Virus record (IMG/VR): IMGVR_UViG_3300009103_002418
Location: 1 to 37,438 of that record
From: a virus
DNA: 37,438 nucleotides
Strand: one strand, 5' to 3'
The notes beneath the pieces are model-generated. The model had not been told where the DNA came from, did not search any database, and was given only the letters and a program-made list of their open reading frames with translations. Positions 19,101 to 27,070 of the stretch are shown here, one piece after another. The first letter of the stretch is position 1; each line of letters opens with the position of its first letter. Made by a program: the position numbers and the translations under genes.

Positions 19101-19111
19101 GGGAGTAGAGT

Positions 19112-19696
19112 ATGTTTAGTTTTGATGCAGAATCCATAACCTTTGCAAGTGCGCTCGCTGGAATTATAACCTCTGGCGGCATTTTCGCTTGGAAAAAACT
19201 GATAAGACCGGCAATCAAATTCTTAGACGATCAAGAAGACCTAAAGAAATCAATAGAAACTATTAGAAGTGAAGTTGTTACTAATGGTGGTCATTCTATA
19301 AAAGATGCTGTAAACTGTTTAAGAGTTACCTGTCAAAGTATAGAAAAATCCCAAAAAGTTTTAGACCAACGCTCTAAAGCGTCACTACACTATCACGATA
19401 GGGCGTTATTTGAAATTGATAAGCTTGGCGGAATATCTTGGTATAATGAAAAGTTTGAATCATTAACTGAAGACAACGCCAACCCAAACGAAGGATTTGA
19501 TTGGGTTTCTATAGTAGACGAGGAAAAGCGGGAAGATTTTGTCAAGGAAGTGACTTCCTGCTTAGAAATGTGCAGAAAAATAGATATCGAGACTGTTTCG
19601 GTAAATAGTCAGCGTATTCATTTTTTAGGTTATCCGTACAGGATTACGGACAAAGATCACGAAGGATTCTTGATAAATCTTTATAAGGAGAACTAA
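19112..19696 (+). CDS. membrane-anchored coiled-coil protein with PAS-like domain (194 aa)
   Basis: Residues 1-30 form a membrane helix (ITFASALAGIITSGGIFAW). A helical linker follows (FLDDQEDLKKSIETIRSEV, NGGHSIKDAVNCL), then from about residue 95 a PAS-like domain (RALFEIDKLGGISWYNEKF, GFDWVSIVDEEKREDFVK) ending IHFLGYPYRITDKDHEGFLI, with the strand-helix-strand order and N-x-x-F of PAS folds. No kinase or output domain follows. The helical EV-x-NGG-x-S-x-KDAV motif occurs near phage holins as far as I recall. Possible membrane sensor tuning lysis. Confidence 0.65.
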   Translation: MFSFDAESITFASALAGIITSGGIFAWKKLIRPAIKFLDDQEDLKKSIETIRSEVVTNGGHSIKDAVNCLRVTCQSIEKSQKVLDQRSKASLHYHDRALFEIDKLGGISWYNEKFESLTEDNANPNEGFDWVSIVDEEKREDFVKEVTSCLEMCRKIDIETVSVNSQRIHFLGYPYRITDKDHEGFLINLYKEN

Positions 19697-19697
19697 T

Positions 19698-19910
19698 ATG
19701 AGTTCTAAAAAATTCTCCCTTAACTGGGCTGATATTTCCAAAATTGGTAGAAACGCCTTGTTGGTTGGTAGCGCTGCTGCTTTAACTTACGTGGCTGGAA
19801 ACTTAGATCAAATTGATTTGGGTACTCTGGGTGCACTATTTGTGCCCATCGTCGCCGTTGGCTTGGACACCGCTATCAAGTGGCTTAAAGACAACAAAGA
19901 CGAGGAGTGA
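19698..19910 (+). CDS. holin-like small membrane protein (70 aa)
   Basis: Two hydrophobic helices (NALLVGSAAALTYVAG and LGTLGALFVPIVAVGLDTAI) separated by a short polar turn (NLDQIDL), with a basic/acidic charged C-terminus (KWLKDNKDEE), form a class II holin-like topology. It starts 1 nt after the PAS-like gene with TAAGGAGAACTAAT as ribosome binding site and precedes the papain-like peptidase gene, which suits a lysis cassette. Confidence 0.6.
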   Translation: MSSKKFSLNWADISKIGRNALLVGSAAALTYVAGNLDQIDLGTLGALFVPIVAVGLDTAIKWLKDNKDEE

Positions 19911-19912
19911 TA

Positions 19913-20842
19913 ATGGAAAAGAGCTTTAACAGTCCTAGAGACCTGTTGAATGCTTACAGAGACGGGTTTGAGGGAAGCATCTGTGACCCAGAAGAGACGG
20001 CAGAGCTTTTATCCCGTTTAAAGACTCCATTATTTGGCGCGACTGCTTTTAGACTTTACGGCAGCGGAGAGGGTAAACTCTCCCTGCCGTTTAAGTCTTT
20101 ATTGAGGTTCGACCCAAACTTTGGGCCTTCTGAAAGGCAAACGACGGGCGATTGTGTGAGTCATGCCACGAGAAATGCTATCGACATAACGAGGGCTGTG
20201 GAAATTGACGTAAAAGGCGAGTCAGAATCTTTTGAGGCTCGCGGTGCCACTGAGGCAATTTATCAATCTAGAGGGCATAGAGGTCAAGGTATGACCTGTT
20301 CTGGTGCCGCTAAGTACGTCCACTCTAAGGGCGGGTTACTAATACGAAAAGACTACGGAAAAGTAGATCTATCTGAATATAATTCCACACTTGGTGCCAA
20401 GCACAGGATTCCTTCCAGTATTTATACGACTGAAGCCAAGAAGCACCAAGTAAGAACAATCTCATTAATCACCACCATAGAAGAAGCTAGGGACGCATTA
20501 GCTAATGGTTATGCTATCTCCGTGTGTTCTGGATATGGTTTTAGCTCTCGCAGAGATAGTAACGGGATTGCTAAACGTGGCAGCGGCTGGAGCCATTCAA
20601 TGGTTTGGTGCGCCTGTGACGACACGAGAAAAAGACACAATGAGACGTTGTTTTTAATTGCAAATAGTTGGGGCAAGTGGAATTCTGGCCCCAAGGTTCA
20701 CGGGCAACCGGAAGGAAGCTTCTGGATCAGGGAAAAGGATGCTAGAGGAATGTTAGCGCAACAAGGATCTTGGGTATTCAGCGATGTGGACGGATTCCCA
20801 GCTAGGAATTTACCAGACTACGGCACAACAACATACTTATAG
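19913..20842 (+). CDS. papain-like (C1-type) cysteine peptidase (309 aa)
   Basis: The catalytic set of papain-fold peptidases is visible: QTTGDCVSHATRNAIDI (Cys81 with the oxyanion Gln at 76), WSHSMVWCACD (His228) and LIANSWGKW (Asn251 in the hallmark NSWG). ATG at 19913 follows GAGGAGTGATA. No signal peptide is seen. Such a peptidase beside a holin-like gene could process virion proteins, cut peptide cross-bridges during entry or lysis, or act on host proteins; CHAP-like amidases share the fold but lack NSWG. The GSGWSH segment and C-terminal PEGSFWIREKD match papain-like geometry. Confidence 0.75.
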   Translation: MEKSFNSPRDLLNAYRDGFEGSICDPEETAELLSRLKTPLFGATAFRLYGSGEGKLSLPFKSLLRFDPNFGPSERQTTGDCVSHATRNAIDITRAVEIDVKGESESFEARGATEAIYQSRGHRGQGMTCSGAAKYVHSKGGLLIRKDYGKVDLSEYNSTLGAKHRIPSSIYTTEAKKHQVRTISLITTIEEARDALANGYAISVCSGYGFSSRRDSNGIAKRGSGWSHSMVWCACDDTRKRHNETLFLIANSWGKWNSGPKVHGQPEGSFWIREKDARGMLAQQGSWVFSDVDGFPARNLPDYGTTTYL

Positions 20843-20851
20843 GGCAAAACC

Positions 20852-21550
20852 ATGAAAAATTTCCTAATCCTTTCCGCCATCACTTTATTCGCATTCTCTG
20901 ATGTTGCGGCCATAAATTTTAGACCTTACATTTCAACTAGACTAGCTCAGACCATAATGACCTATGAAGGTGATACGGTTGTAGAAGAAAAGTGTGACGG
21001 CTCTGGCTGGATCACACATGGAGACGGTCACAAGACTGAATGTCCCGGCTGTTCAGCCTGCCAAAGCAATACTCCAGAAGAACCAGACGCAAAGCCTGAG
21101 TCCGGCTGTCAATGTGGATGTGAAAGAGAAGAATGCAAATGCCAAGAAACTGGAGAGTGCTTTCCCCTACCCTCGGCTAGTAACCAAGCTGTAAAAAAAA
21201 AGTTGGACTCCTCCGAAGGATCTTCCCTCTATTTAGAAGAAGATAAACAAAAGTACAATGTGTATCATTTTGGAGCAAAGTGGTGCGCCCCTTGCGAAAA
21301 AATGAAAAAGCAAACTTGGTCTAGTGATAAGGTTAAAAGTGCAATAAAAGAAAATGAAGCAAAGCTTTTTATATTTGATGAGTCTAATCCAGAACATAAG
21401 AAGTTTTTTCTTTTCTATAAAATAAAATTATACCCAACGATAATCTTTGTTGAAAGCGACAACCTTTCAGAACAAGTTTATCGGGCTTCTGGATTTGTTG
21501 GCCCAGAAGAGATGTCACAAACCATAAAAGAGAAACTAAAAGATGAATGA
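20852..21550 (+). CDS. secreted thioredoxin-fold protein with Cys cluster (232 aa)
   Basis: A signal peptide (MKNFLILSAITLFAFSDVAA) is followed by a linker of about 80 residues containing ten Cys (EKCDGSGW, ECPGCSAC, CQCGC, ECKCQETGEC). From residue 135 comes a thioredoxin domain with YHFGAKWCAPCEKMKKQTW (redox pair C145/C148) and the cis-Pro segment KLYPTIIFVE. The EGDTVVEEKCDGSGWI and C-x2-C-x2-C spacing resembles zinc or other metal ligands. A periplasmic disulfide oxidoreductase or metal-delivery protein is plausible; an exported form is unusual for a phage. Confidence 0.85.
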   Translation: MKNFLILSAITLFAFSDVAAINFRPYISTRLAQTIMTYEGDTVVEEKCDGSGWITHGDGHKTECPGCSACQSNTPEEPDAKPESGCQCGCEREECKCQETGECFPLPSASNQAVKKKLDSSEGSSLYLEEDKQKYNVYHFGAKWCAPCEKMKKQTWSSDKVKSAIKENEAKLFIFDESNPEHKKFFLFYKIKLYPTIIFVESDNLSEQVYRASGFVGPEEMSQTIKEKLKDE

Positions 21551-21884
21551 ACCGCCAGAAATACAAAAAAGTATTGCCATTAAAGTTCTAACATATGCTC
21601 AAGCGAAGGATGACCAATTTTCTATAGATCCTTTTACTATTATGGCAATTTGTAATTGCATTATATCGATTGTTAAGCTATTATATATGTGTTACAGCAA
21701 GGAGGGGGTCGCAAAGGTGCTAAAAAACAAAGGGATTGTACACAAGCTCTTACTAAAAAGAGAAATAAGGAAGCACTTCAGCGACAAACAACAGAGAAAT
21801 ATCGTTTACATGTCCATGTTGGATGTGTATCATAACCTTTCAGAATCTGAGTTAACAGAACTCTTAGATAGTGCACAGGAGTAA
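21543..21884 (+). CDS. hypothetical protein with one hydrophobic helix (113 aa)
   Basis: The start overlaps the thioredoxin gene by 8 nt. A central hydrophobic segment (FTIMAICNCIISIVKLLYM) is flanked by polar helices, with a basic middle (KNKGIVHKLLLKREIRKHF). It could be membrane-associated. No family recognised; it lies in the presumed lysis/virion block. Confidence 0.62.
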   Translation: MNEPPEIQKSIAIKVLTYAQAKDDQFSIDPFTIMAICNCIISIVKLLYMCYSKEGVAKVLKNKGIVHKLLLKREIRKHFSDKQQRNIVYMSMLDVYHNLSESELTELLDSAQE

Positions 21885-21886
21885 GA

Positions 21887-22204
21887 ATGAACTCTTTTCA
21901 AATTCTTATGCTAGTTTTAGCGGGCCTACTTGCTACTAGCGTTTTTTGGGATAAGATAAAAGATCTTGGATCAAATATCATCACGCCCAAGCCACAACCC
22001 AAGGTTAAACCCTTTGCCCCCTTACCGTCCGATGAGGACGCTCACGAAAAAAACTCATCACTCGTAGAGATCATTAGGTGTTGGGAGCATCTTAAAATCA
22101 GCTGTCAAAAAGAAGAGCTAAAAGAAGCTTGCGATGAGCTTGACAGAATTTTCCCTCTTTTTGTTCCCAAGGGCAAGGAGGCGGTAGATGTCCAAAACGG
22201 TTAG
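21887..22204 (+). CDS. membrane-anchored hypothetical protein (105 aa)
   Basis: An N-terminal membrane helix (FQILMLVLAGLLATSVFW) is followed by a Lys/Pro linker (ITPKPQPKVKPFAPLP) and a helical domain (IIRCWEHLKISCQKEEL...) with an acidic end. The anchor-linker-helical-domain layout parallels the protein at 15394. Its end overlaps the next gene by 17 nt. Confidence 0.62.
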   Translation: MNSFQILMLVLAGLLATSVFWDKIKDLGSNIITPKPQPKVKPFAPLPSDEDAHEKNSSLVEIIRCWEHLKISCQKEELKEACDELDRIFPLFVPKGKEAVDVQNG

Positions 22205-22658
22205 ACTAATACTGGCCTTCTCTTTGGTTATCATTTCCCTGTTTGGTGAAAAAATACTAGAGGTCATTAAAGACAATGTAGAAATTATCAATACGCCGTC
22301 GGTGGATATAGCAGAGCCAAACCTGACGTATAAAACTTTGGTAAAAGATATCGTGGATATAGATATTGAGAAGCAGGACGCAAAGCAAATCTCGGACTTC
22401 TTTCTTGAGCTTTCTGAAATAGTTTGGACAGACCCCGGATTTTTAAACTCAACCGGAACTTTTAGGGAGTTTAATATGAAATCAGGGGGTTTGAATTTTG
22501 CTGGACTTGAGCTAAAGAATAAATATCCATCTCTAGGTGAAGAGATAGATGAAGTGGTGTCAGACACTGTGGGCCTAGAAGACGTAGCATTAACAGATGA
22601 AAAAAGAAAAAGTCTTCGTGATTGCTTGGCGGCAATCGCTTGGGGGGTTCATCAATAG
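22188..22658 (+). CDS. hypothetical protein with N-terminal anchor (156 aa)
   Basis: The N-terminus VRLILAFSLVIISLFG is a signal anchor or uncleaved signal peptide. The rest is acidic and helical (DIDIEKQDAKQISDFFLEL, EEIDEVVSDTVGLED), ending DCLAAIAWGVHQ. It probably faces the periplasm. Function unknown. Confidence 0.6.
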   Translation: MSKTVRLILAFSLVIISLFGEKILEVIKDNVEIINTPSVDIAEPNLTYKTLVKDIVDIDIEKQDAKQISDFFLELSEIVWTDPGFLNSTGTFREFNMKSGGLNFAGLELKNKYPSLGEEIDEVVSDTVGLEDVALTDEKRKSLRDCLAAIAWGVHQ

Positions 22659-22831
22659 TGGGAATTACAGAATCTATTATTGGCACAATTCTTGACCACT
22701 TCGGCATTAAAGAAGATCAGATCGACAAGGCCAAAGAAATAATAGACATGATCGATTTCACAAAGGAGAATGGAAAAGACGTTATCCTCGTAAAGGTTGG
22801 AGATAACATTGAAATAAAAATTTACAAGTAA
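22658..22831 (+). CDS. small helical protein, GTG start (57 aa)
   Basis: GTG at 22658 overlaps the previous TAG by 1 nt; TTGGGGGG upstream (about 11 nt) could be the ribosome binding site, with TTG 22640 as alternative start. The protein (VGITESIIGTILDHFGI, IDKAKEIIDMIDFTKEN, ending VKVGDNIEIKIYK) is helical with a final strand. It is the last gene before a terminator. Confidence 0.5.
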   Translation: MGITESIIGTILDHFGIKEDQIDKAKEIIDMIDFTKENGKDVILVKVGDNIEIKIYK

Positions 22832-22838
22832 ATTAGAG

Positions 22839-22871
22839 ACCTCGCTTTAATCTATTATTGCGAGGTTTTTG
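22839..22871 (+). terminator. intrinsic terminator before nrdA
   Basis: ACCTCGC (22839-22845) and GCGAGGT (22860-22866) form a perfect 7-bp stem with a 14-nt loop and end in five T. It ends the presumed lysis/virion block. Confidence 0.9.
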
Positions 22872-22882
22872 TATTTACCCAC

Positions 22883-22928
22883 TTGACAAACGGAGCTAAG
22901 TACGCTACAATGAACAGTGCATAATGCA
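22883..22928 (+). promoter_or_regulatory. promoter P7 with start-site palindrome upstream of nrdA
   Basis: TTGACA (22883-22888) and TACAAT (22906-22911) are 17 nt apart. TGCAT-A-ATGCA (22918-22928), a perfect palindrome, covers the predicted start site and could bind a repressor. It faces the long nucleotide-metabolism/replication run. Confidence 0.85.
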
Positions 22929-22955
22929 TTGATAATAATACAAGGATACTCTTAC

Positions 22956-25184
22956 ATGCAAGTCACTAAAAGGAACGGGGAAAAAGAAGACTTCTCTGTT
23001 GAAAAAATTCACAAGGTTGTCATAGAGGCAACCAAGGGAATAAATGGCGTTTCATTTTCAGACATCGAAATGAATGCAAACCTCTCTCTTTATGATGGAA
23101 TCGCCAGCTCAGAAATACATCAAATATTAATCAAGTCAGCAAACGATTTAATATCCACGTCGGCACCCAACTATCAGTATGTTGCCGCGAGACTTTTAAA
23201 CATGCAGCTCAGGAAGGAAGTTTGGGGATGCGGAACTACCCCCACCAACTTTCAGGTTTTCCTTGAAAGAAATATAGACAACGGTATATACGATCCATTA
23301 ATCTTAGATAAGTGGTCAAATGATGACGTTGATCTGTTTTCTAAATACATCAATCACAATAGGGACGACCTGTTTACATACGCTGGACTCCAGCAAATGA
23401 TTGACAAATATCTAGTGAAAAACAGAAGCTCTGGAAATATCTACGAAACACCACAATTTGCCTATATGTCCATAGCAATGTGTCTGTTCGAAACGATTGA
23501 AGAGGTTAAGAAAGCCTATGACTGTTATTCTACATTCAAAATTAATCTTCCTACTCCTATTATGGCTGGTGTTAGGACTAATATACGACAGTTCGCCAGT
23601 TGCGTTTTGGTTGACGTTGACGATAATCTTGATGCTATATTTTCGTCTGTTCATGCTGTGGGCAAGTATACTGCGAGACGTGCAGGAATCGGACTCAACA
23701 TCGGACGAATGAGGCCAATCAACTCACCCATTCGGGGTGGAGAGGTCATTCATACGGGGCTTATCCCTTATCTTAAGAACTTTGAATCTGCTGTCAAATC
23801 TACATCTCAAAATGGCCTACGAGGTGGCTCCGCTACGGTACATATCCCCTTTTGGCACTACGAGGTCGAAGACGTTGCGGTGCTTAAAAACAATGCTGGC
23901 ACAGACGACAATCGTGTTCGCAAGCTAGACTATTCTATTCAGTTTTGCAAACTATTCTATGATCGACTTATTGCCAATGAAGACGTTACTCTGTTTAGCC
24001 CCCATGAAGCACATGGTTTGTATGAAGCTTTTGGCGATAACAAAAAGTTTGAAGAGCTGTACCTAAAATATGAGTCTGCAAGAACACTCCGGTTCAAAAA
24101 GAAAGTCCCCGCCAGAAAACTTGCGGAAATCTTTGCGAGGGAACGTCTGGAAACTGGGCGTATCTATAGCATGAATTTAGACACAGCAAATGAGAATGGC
24201 TGTTGGAATATCCCCGTCTATATGAGCAATTTATGTCAAGAAATTATTCACCCAACCAATCCTATCCAAGCTATCGATGATCCAGAGGGAGAAATTGGCA
24301 TTTGCATTCTCTCGGCCCTTAATCTCTTGGAGCTTGGAAACGAAAAAGACGTGGAGGACGCCTGCCGAATGGCCGTCCGAACCTTGGAGTCAGTCATTGA
24401 TTACCAAGATTACCCAGTCTTGGCTGGCGAGAACTTCACTAAAAACCGCCGATCTCTAGGCATAGGCATAACCAATCTGGCTGGATTTCTTGCTAAGAAC
24501 AAATTAAAATATGGCGACCCCGAGTCGTTAGAATTGGTTCATGAAACCATGGAGCAGATTCAGTGGAATCTAATTAGCGCCAGTTGCGAGTTAGCAGAAG
24601 AGAAAGGGCCTTGTAATAAATTTGAAGATACAAAATATGCACAGGGATTACTGCCAATTGACTGGTACAAAAAAACGGTTGATGAATTAATAAAACCAGA
24701 TTATAACATGGACTGGGAGGGTCTGAGAGAAAGGGTAAAGAAGCATGGCTTACGCCACTCTACTCTTTCGGCTATCATGCCATGCGAATCGTCTAGTGTC
24801 ATACAGAATAGCACAAACGGTATCGAACCAGTTCGCAGTCTTTTGATACACAAAAAAGCTAAAAACGGCGTTTTAAAACAGTTAGTACCAAACTATCACA
24901 TGAGAAAAAACCACTATACCATGGCTTGGGATATGACTAGCAATAAAGGCATGATGGATGTGGCGGCAGTAATACAAAAGTTCACCGATATGAGCATGAG
25001 TACAAACCTCTATTATAATTACGATCACTATGAGGATGGCAATATACCTCTCAGCGCTATTATTAAAGATCAGGTATATGGATATAAATATGGGCTAAAA
25101 AATTTCTACTATGCTAATACTCCAGACGGGGATGGTGATACCGAAAAGGATATGGGCTGTGAATCAGGAGCTTGTGCTATATGA
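22956..25184 (+). CDS. nrdA: class Ia ribonucleotide reductase large subunit (742 aa)
   Basis: NrdA reduces ribonucleoside diphosphates using a thiyl radical. An N-terminal ATP-cone (VTKRNGEKEDFSVEKIHKVV) is followed by ASCVLVDVDDNL (redox Cys), the catalytic NLCQEI (Asn-Cys-Glu set), NSTNGIEPVRSL and a C-terminal CESGAC tail for thioredoxin or glutaredoxin reduction. The length is usual for the family and no intein is present. ATG at 22956 after ACAAGGATACTCTTAC is taken as start. The ATGA overlap leads into an inserted nucleotidyltransferase gene and then nrdB. Confidence 0.96.
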   Translation: MQVTKRNGEKEDFSVEKIHKVVIEATKGINGVSFSDIEMNANLSLYDGIASSEIHQILIKSANDLISTSAPNYQYVAARLLNMQLRKEVWGCGTTPTNFQVFLERNIDNGIYDPLILDKWSNDDVDLFSKYINHNRDDLFTYAGLQQMIDKYLVKNRSSGNIYETPQFAYMSIAMCLFETIEEVKKAYDCYSTFKINLPTPIMAGVRTNIRQFASCVLVDVDDNLDAIFSSVHAVGKYTARRAGIGLNIGRMRPINSPIRGGEVIHTGLIPYLKNFESAVKSTSQNGLRGGSATVHIPFWHYEVEDVAVLKNNAGTDDNRVRKLDYSIQFCKLFYDRLIANEDVTLFSPHEAHGLYEAFGDNKKFEELYLKYESARTLRFKKKVPARKLAEIFARERLETGRIYSMNLDTANENGCWNIPVYMSNLCQEIIHPTNPIQAIDDPEGEIGICILSALNLLELGNEKDVEDACRMAVRTLESVIDYQDYPVLAGENFTKNRRSLGIGITNLAGFLAKNKLKYGDPESLELVHETMEQIQWNLISASCELAEEKGPCNKFEDTKYAQGLLPIDWYKKTVDELIKPDYNMDWEGLRERVKKHGLRHSTLSAIMPCESSSVIQNSTNGIEPVRSLLIHKKAKNGVLKQLVPNYHMRKNHYTMAWDMTSNKGMMDVAAVIQKFTDMSMSTNLYYNYDHYEDGNIPLSAIIKDQVYGYKYGLKNFYYANTPDGDGDTEKDMGCESGACAI

Positions 25185-25582
25185 AAACAGGATTTGTTTG
25201 TTCTGCTTTTGACCTGTGTCATGCTGGGCATCTACTGATGTTAGAAGAATGTGCAAATAATTGCAACACGTTAATAGTTGGACTACACACAGACCCGACG
25301 ATAGATAGGCCAGAAAAAAACAGGCCCATAGAAACGGTACTTCAGAGATACCTGAGACTAAAGTCAAATAAATTTATCAACAGAATAATACCGTATGAAA
25401 CCGAAGAAGACCTGTCAGTTATTTTAAAAAGCCTAGACATTGACATTAGATTTTTAGGCGAAGACTACATAGGTAAGATGGACTATACAGGGTGTGAACT
25501 AGATATAGAAATCCATTACTGTAAAAGGTACGGATATTCTTCCTCCGGCTTAAGAAAAAAAATACAAGAGGGCGATCAGTGA
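25181..25582 (+). CDS. cytidylyltransferase-like nucleotidyltransferase between nrdA and nrdB (133 aa)
   Basis: The start MKTGFVCSAFDLCHAGHLLM carries HAGH (His14, His17), as in glycerol-3-phosphate or ethanolamine-phosphate cytidylyltransferases; VLQRYLRLKSNKFINRII and a final YSSSGLRKKI correspond to later motifs. The length is typical of TagD-like enzymes (about 130). It overlaps nrdA and nrdB by 4 nt each, so it is made with the reductase. It may activate a polyol or sugar phosphate with CTP. It is distinct from the homologue at 10397. Confidence 0.87.
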   Translation: MKTGFVCSAFDLCHAGHLLMLEECANNCNTLIVGLHTDPTIDRPEKNRPIETVLQRYLRLKSNKFINRIIPYETEEDLSVILKSLDIDIRFLGEDYIGKMDYTGCELDIEIHYCKRYGYSSSGLRKKIQEGDQ

Positions 25583-26652
25583 AAACTATTTTTAATACTA
25601 AAAACGTAGACCCAATGAGTCAGCCTCTGTTTTTAGGGAAAGACTTGGGCGTTCAGCGATATGATATCTTAAAGTATCCAATCTTCAAGGATCTGGACAG
25701 TAAACAGATGATGAACTTCTGGAGGCCAGAGGAAATTGAGCTGAAAAAGGATCGCGGCGACTTTAAACAGATGTCCGACAACGAAAAGTTTATTTTTACT
25801 TCGAACCTCAAATATCAAACCATGCTAGACAGTGTTATCTGTCGAGGTGTCCCCACCTTGCTTGAGTTTGTAACCAATACAGAACTTGAAGCATGTCTCA
25901 TGACTTGGCAGTTCTTTGAAAAGATCCACAGCCAATCATATTCATATATCATTCAAAATGTTTATGCCGACAGCTCCGAAGTTTTTGGGGGCATATACGA
26001 AGATAAAGAAATAATGAAACGCGCAGACGGAGCGATCCAAGACTACAACAATTTAATGAATATGGCCTGTGACAAGAATAAACTATCTGACATAAAGAAA
26101 CAAATTTATATGACGATAATTAGCATCAACATCTTGGAGGCTGTGAGATTTTATGTTAGCTTTGTTTGCAGCTTTGCCTTTGCTGAGAATAAAAAAATGG
26201 CAGGCAACGCCGACATTATTAAGCTCATTAAACGTGACGAGGCTTTACATTTGGCCACCACCCAAAATATACTAAAAATCCTCCATAGAGAAGAGTCCGA
26301 AGGGTTTATAAAAACCTCAGAACAGTGTCAAAAGGCTGCGGTTAGAATGTTTGAAAATGCGGCGGAGGAAGAGAAGAAGTGGGCATCATATCTTTTCAAA
26401 AACGGTTCTATAATTGGATTAAACGAAACAGTGTTACACCAATATGTAGACTGGTTGTGTATGTCCAGAAGGAAGTCAATAGGCTTGCCATATGATAACG
26501 TCGGCAAAAACCCAATCGCCGGATGGACGCAGGCTTGGATGCACAGTGAATCTGTTCAGGTTGCACCACAAGAACACGAGATCACTAGCTACAAAATTGG
26601 TGCCAGTAGAAACGACTTGGAAGACATGGATTTTGGAGACATGAAACTATGA
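25579..26652 (+). CDS. nrdB: class Ia ribonucleotide reductase small subunit (357 aa)
   Basis: Diiron/tyrosyl-radical residues are all visible: Asp84 (TMLDSVICRG), Glu114 and His117 in EKIHSQSY, radical Tyr121, and the second helix set in IKRDEALHLATT. GTG at 25579 in the overlap with the nucleotidyltransferase gene is the start. The protein supplies the radical for NrdA. Its stop overlaps the MazG-like gene (ATGA). Confidence 0.96.
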   Translation: MKTIFNTKNVDPMSQPLFLGKDLGVQRYDILKYPIFKDLDSKQMMNFWRPEEIELKKDRGDFKQMSDNEKFIFTSNLKYQTMLDSVICRGVPTLLEFVTNTELEACLMTWQFFEKIHSQSYSYIIQNVYADSSEVFGGIYEDKEIMKRADGAIQDYNNLMNMACDKNKLSDIKKQIYMTIISINILEAVRFYVSFVCSFAFAENKKMAGNADIIKLIKRDEALHLATTQNILKILHREESEGFIKTSEQCQKAAVRMFENAAEEEKKWASYLFKNGSIIGLNETVLHQYVDWLCMSRRKSIGLPYDNVGKNPIAGWTQAWMHSESVQVAPQEHEITSYKIGASRNDLEDMDFGDMKL

Positions 26653-27047
26653 CAAAAGACGACCCATCAAACTGCTATCACGATCAGAGGGCCAGAATGA
26701 GACAGCTTGAAATATGGCAGAGCAAGAGCGATGAACCAAAAAGCAAAAACCTAAGAACACTAATAGACAACGTTATAGGATGGCATTACGATAGAAATCT
26801 CATAGAAGGTAGCACTGATAAAGATCAAGTACTAAAACTAGCCCAAGAGCTTGGAGAGCTATCGGATAGCGTATGCAAAGGAAAAGACATTAGAGATGAT
26901 ATAGGAGACATGATGGTTGTCATGCTTAATATTACAGAGAGAAACGGAATAATATTAGCGGAGTGCCTAGAAAAAGCATGGAACGACATCAAAGATAGAA
27001 AAGGTCAGATGATCGATGGGATTTTCGTAAAAGCAACAGACCTTTAA
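26649..27047 (+). CDS. MazG-like nucleotide pyrophosphohydrolase (132 aa)
   Basis: The all-alpha NTP pyrophosphatase core is present: LKLAQELGELSDSVCKGKD (E-x2-E), then IRDDIGDMMVVMLNITER (E/D-x2-D) and an ECLEKAWNDIKDRKGQM helix. MazG-type enzymes hydrolyse dNTPs or (p)ppGpp-like alarmones, and phage copies are thought to tune host metabolism. The N-terminal 30 residues are an extra basic segment. It overlaps nrdB by 4 nt. Confidence 0.87.
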   Translation: MTKDDPSNCYHDQRARMRQLEIWQSKSDEPKSKNLRTLIDNVIGWHYDRNLIEGSTDKDQVLKLAQELGELSDSVCKGKDIRDDIGDMMVVMLNITERNGIILAECLEKAWNDIKDRKGQMIDGIFVKATDL

Positions 27048-27070
27048 ACCCGAAAAGAGTTACAATCTAA

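Noticed and set aside
22118-22567. 149-codon frame on the minus strand
   Set aside because: Antisense to the 22188 gene, which has proper start context; the Ser-rich translation is typical of a shadow frame.
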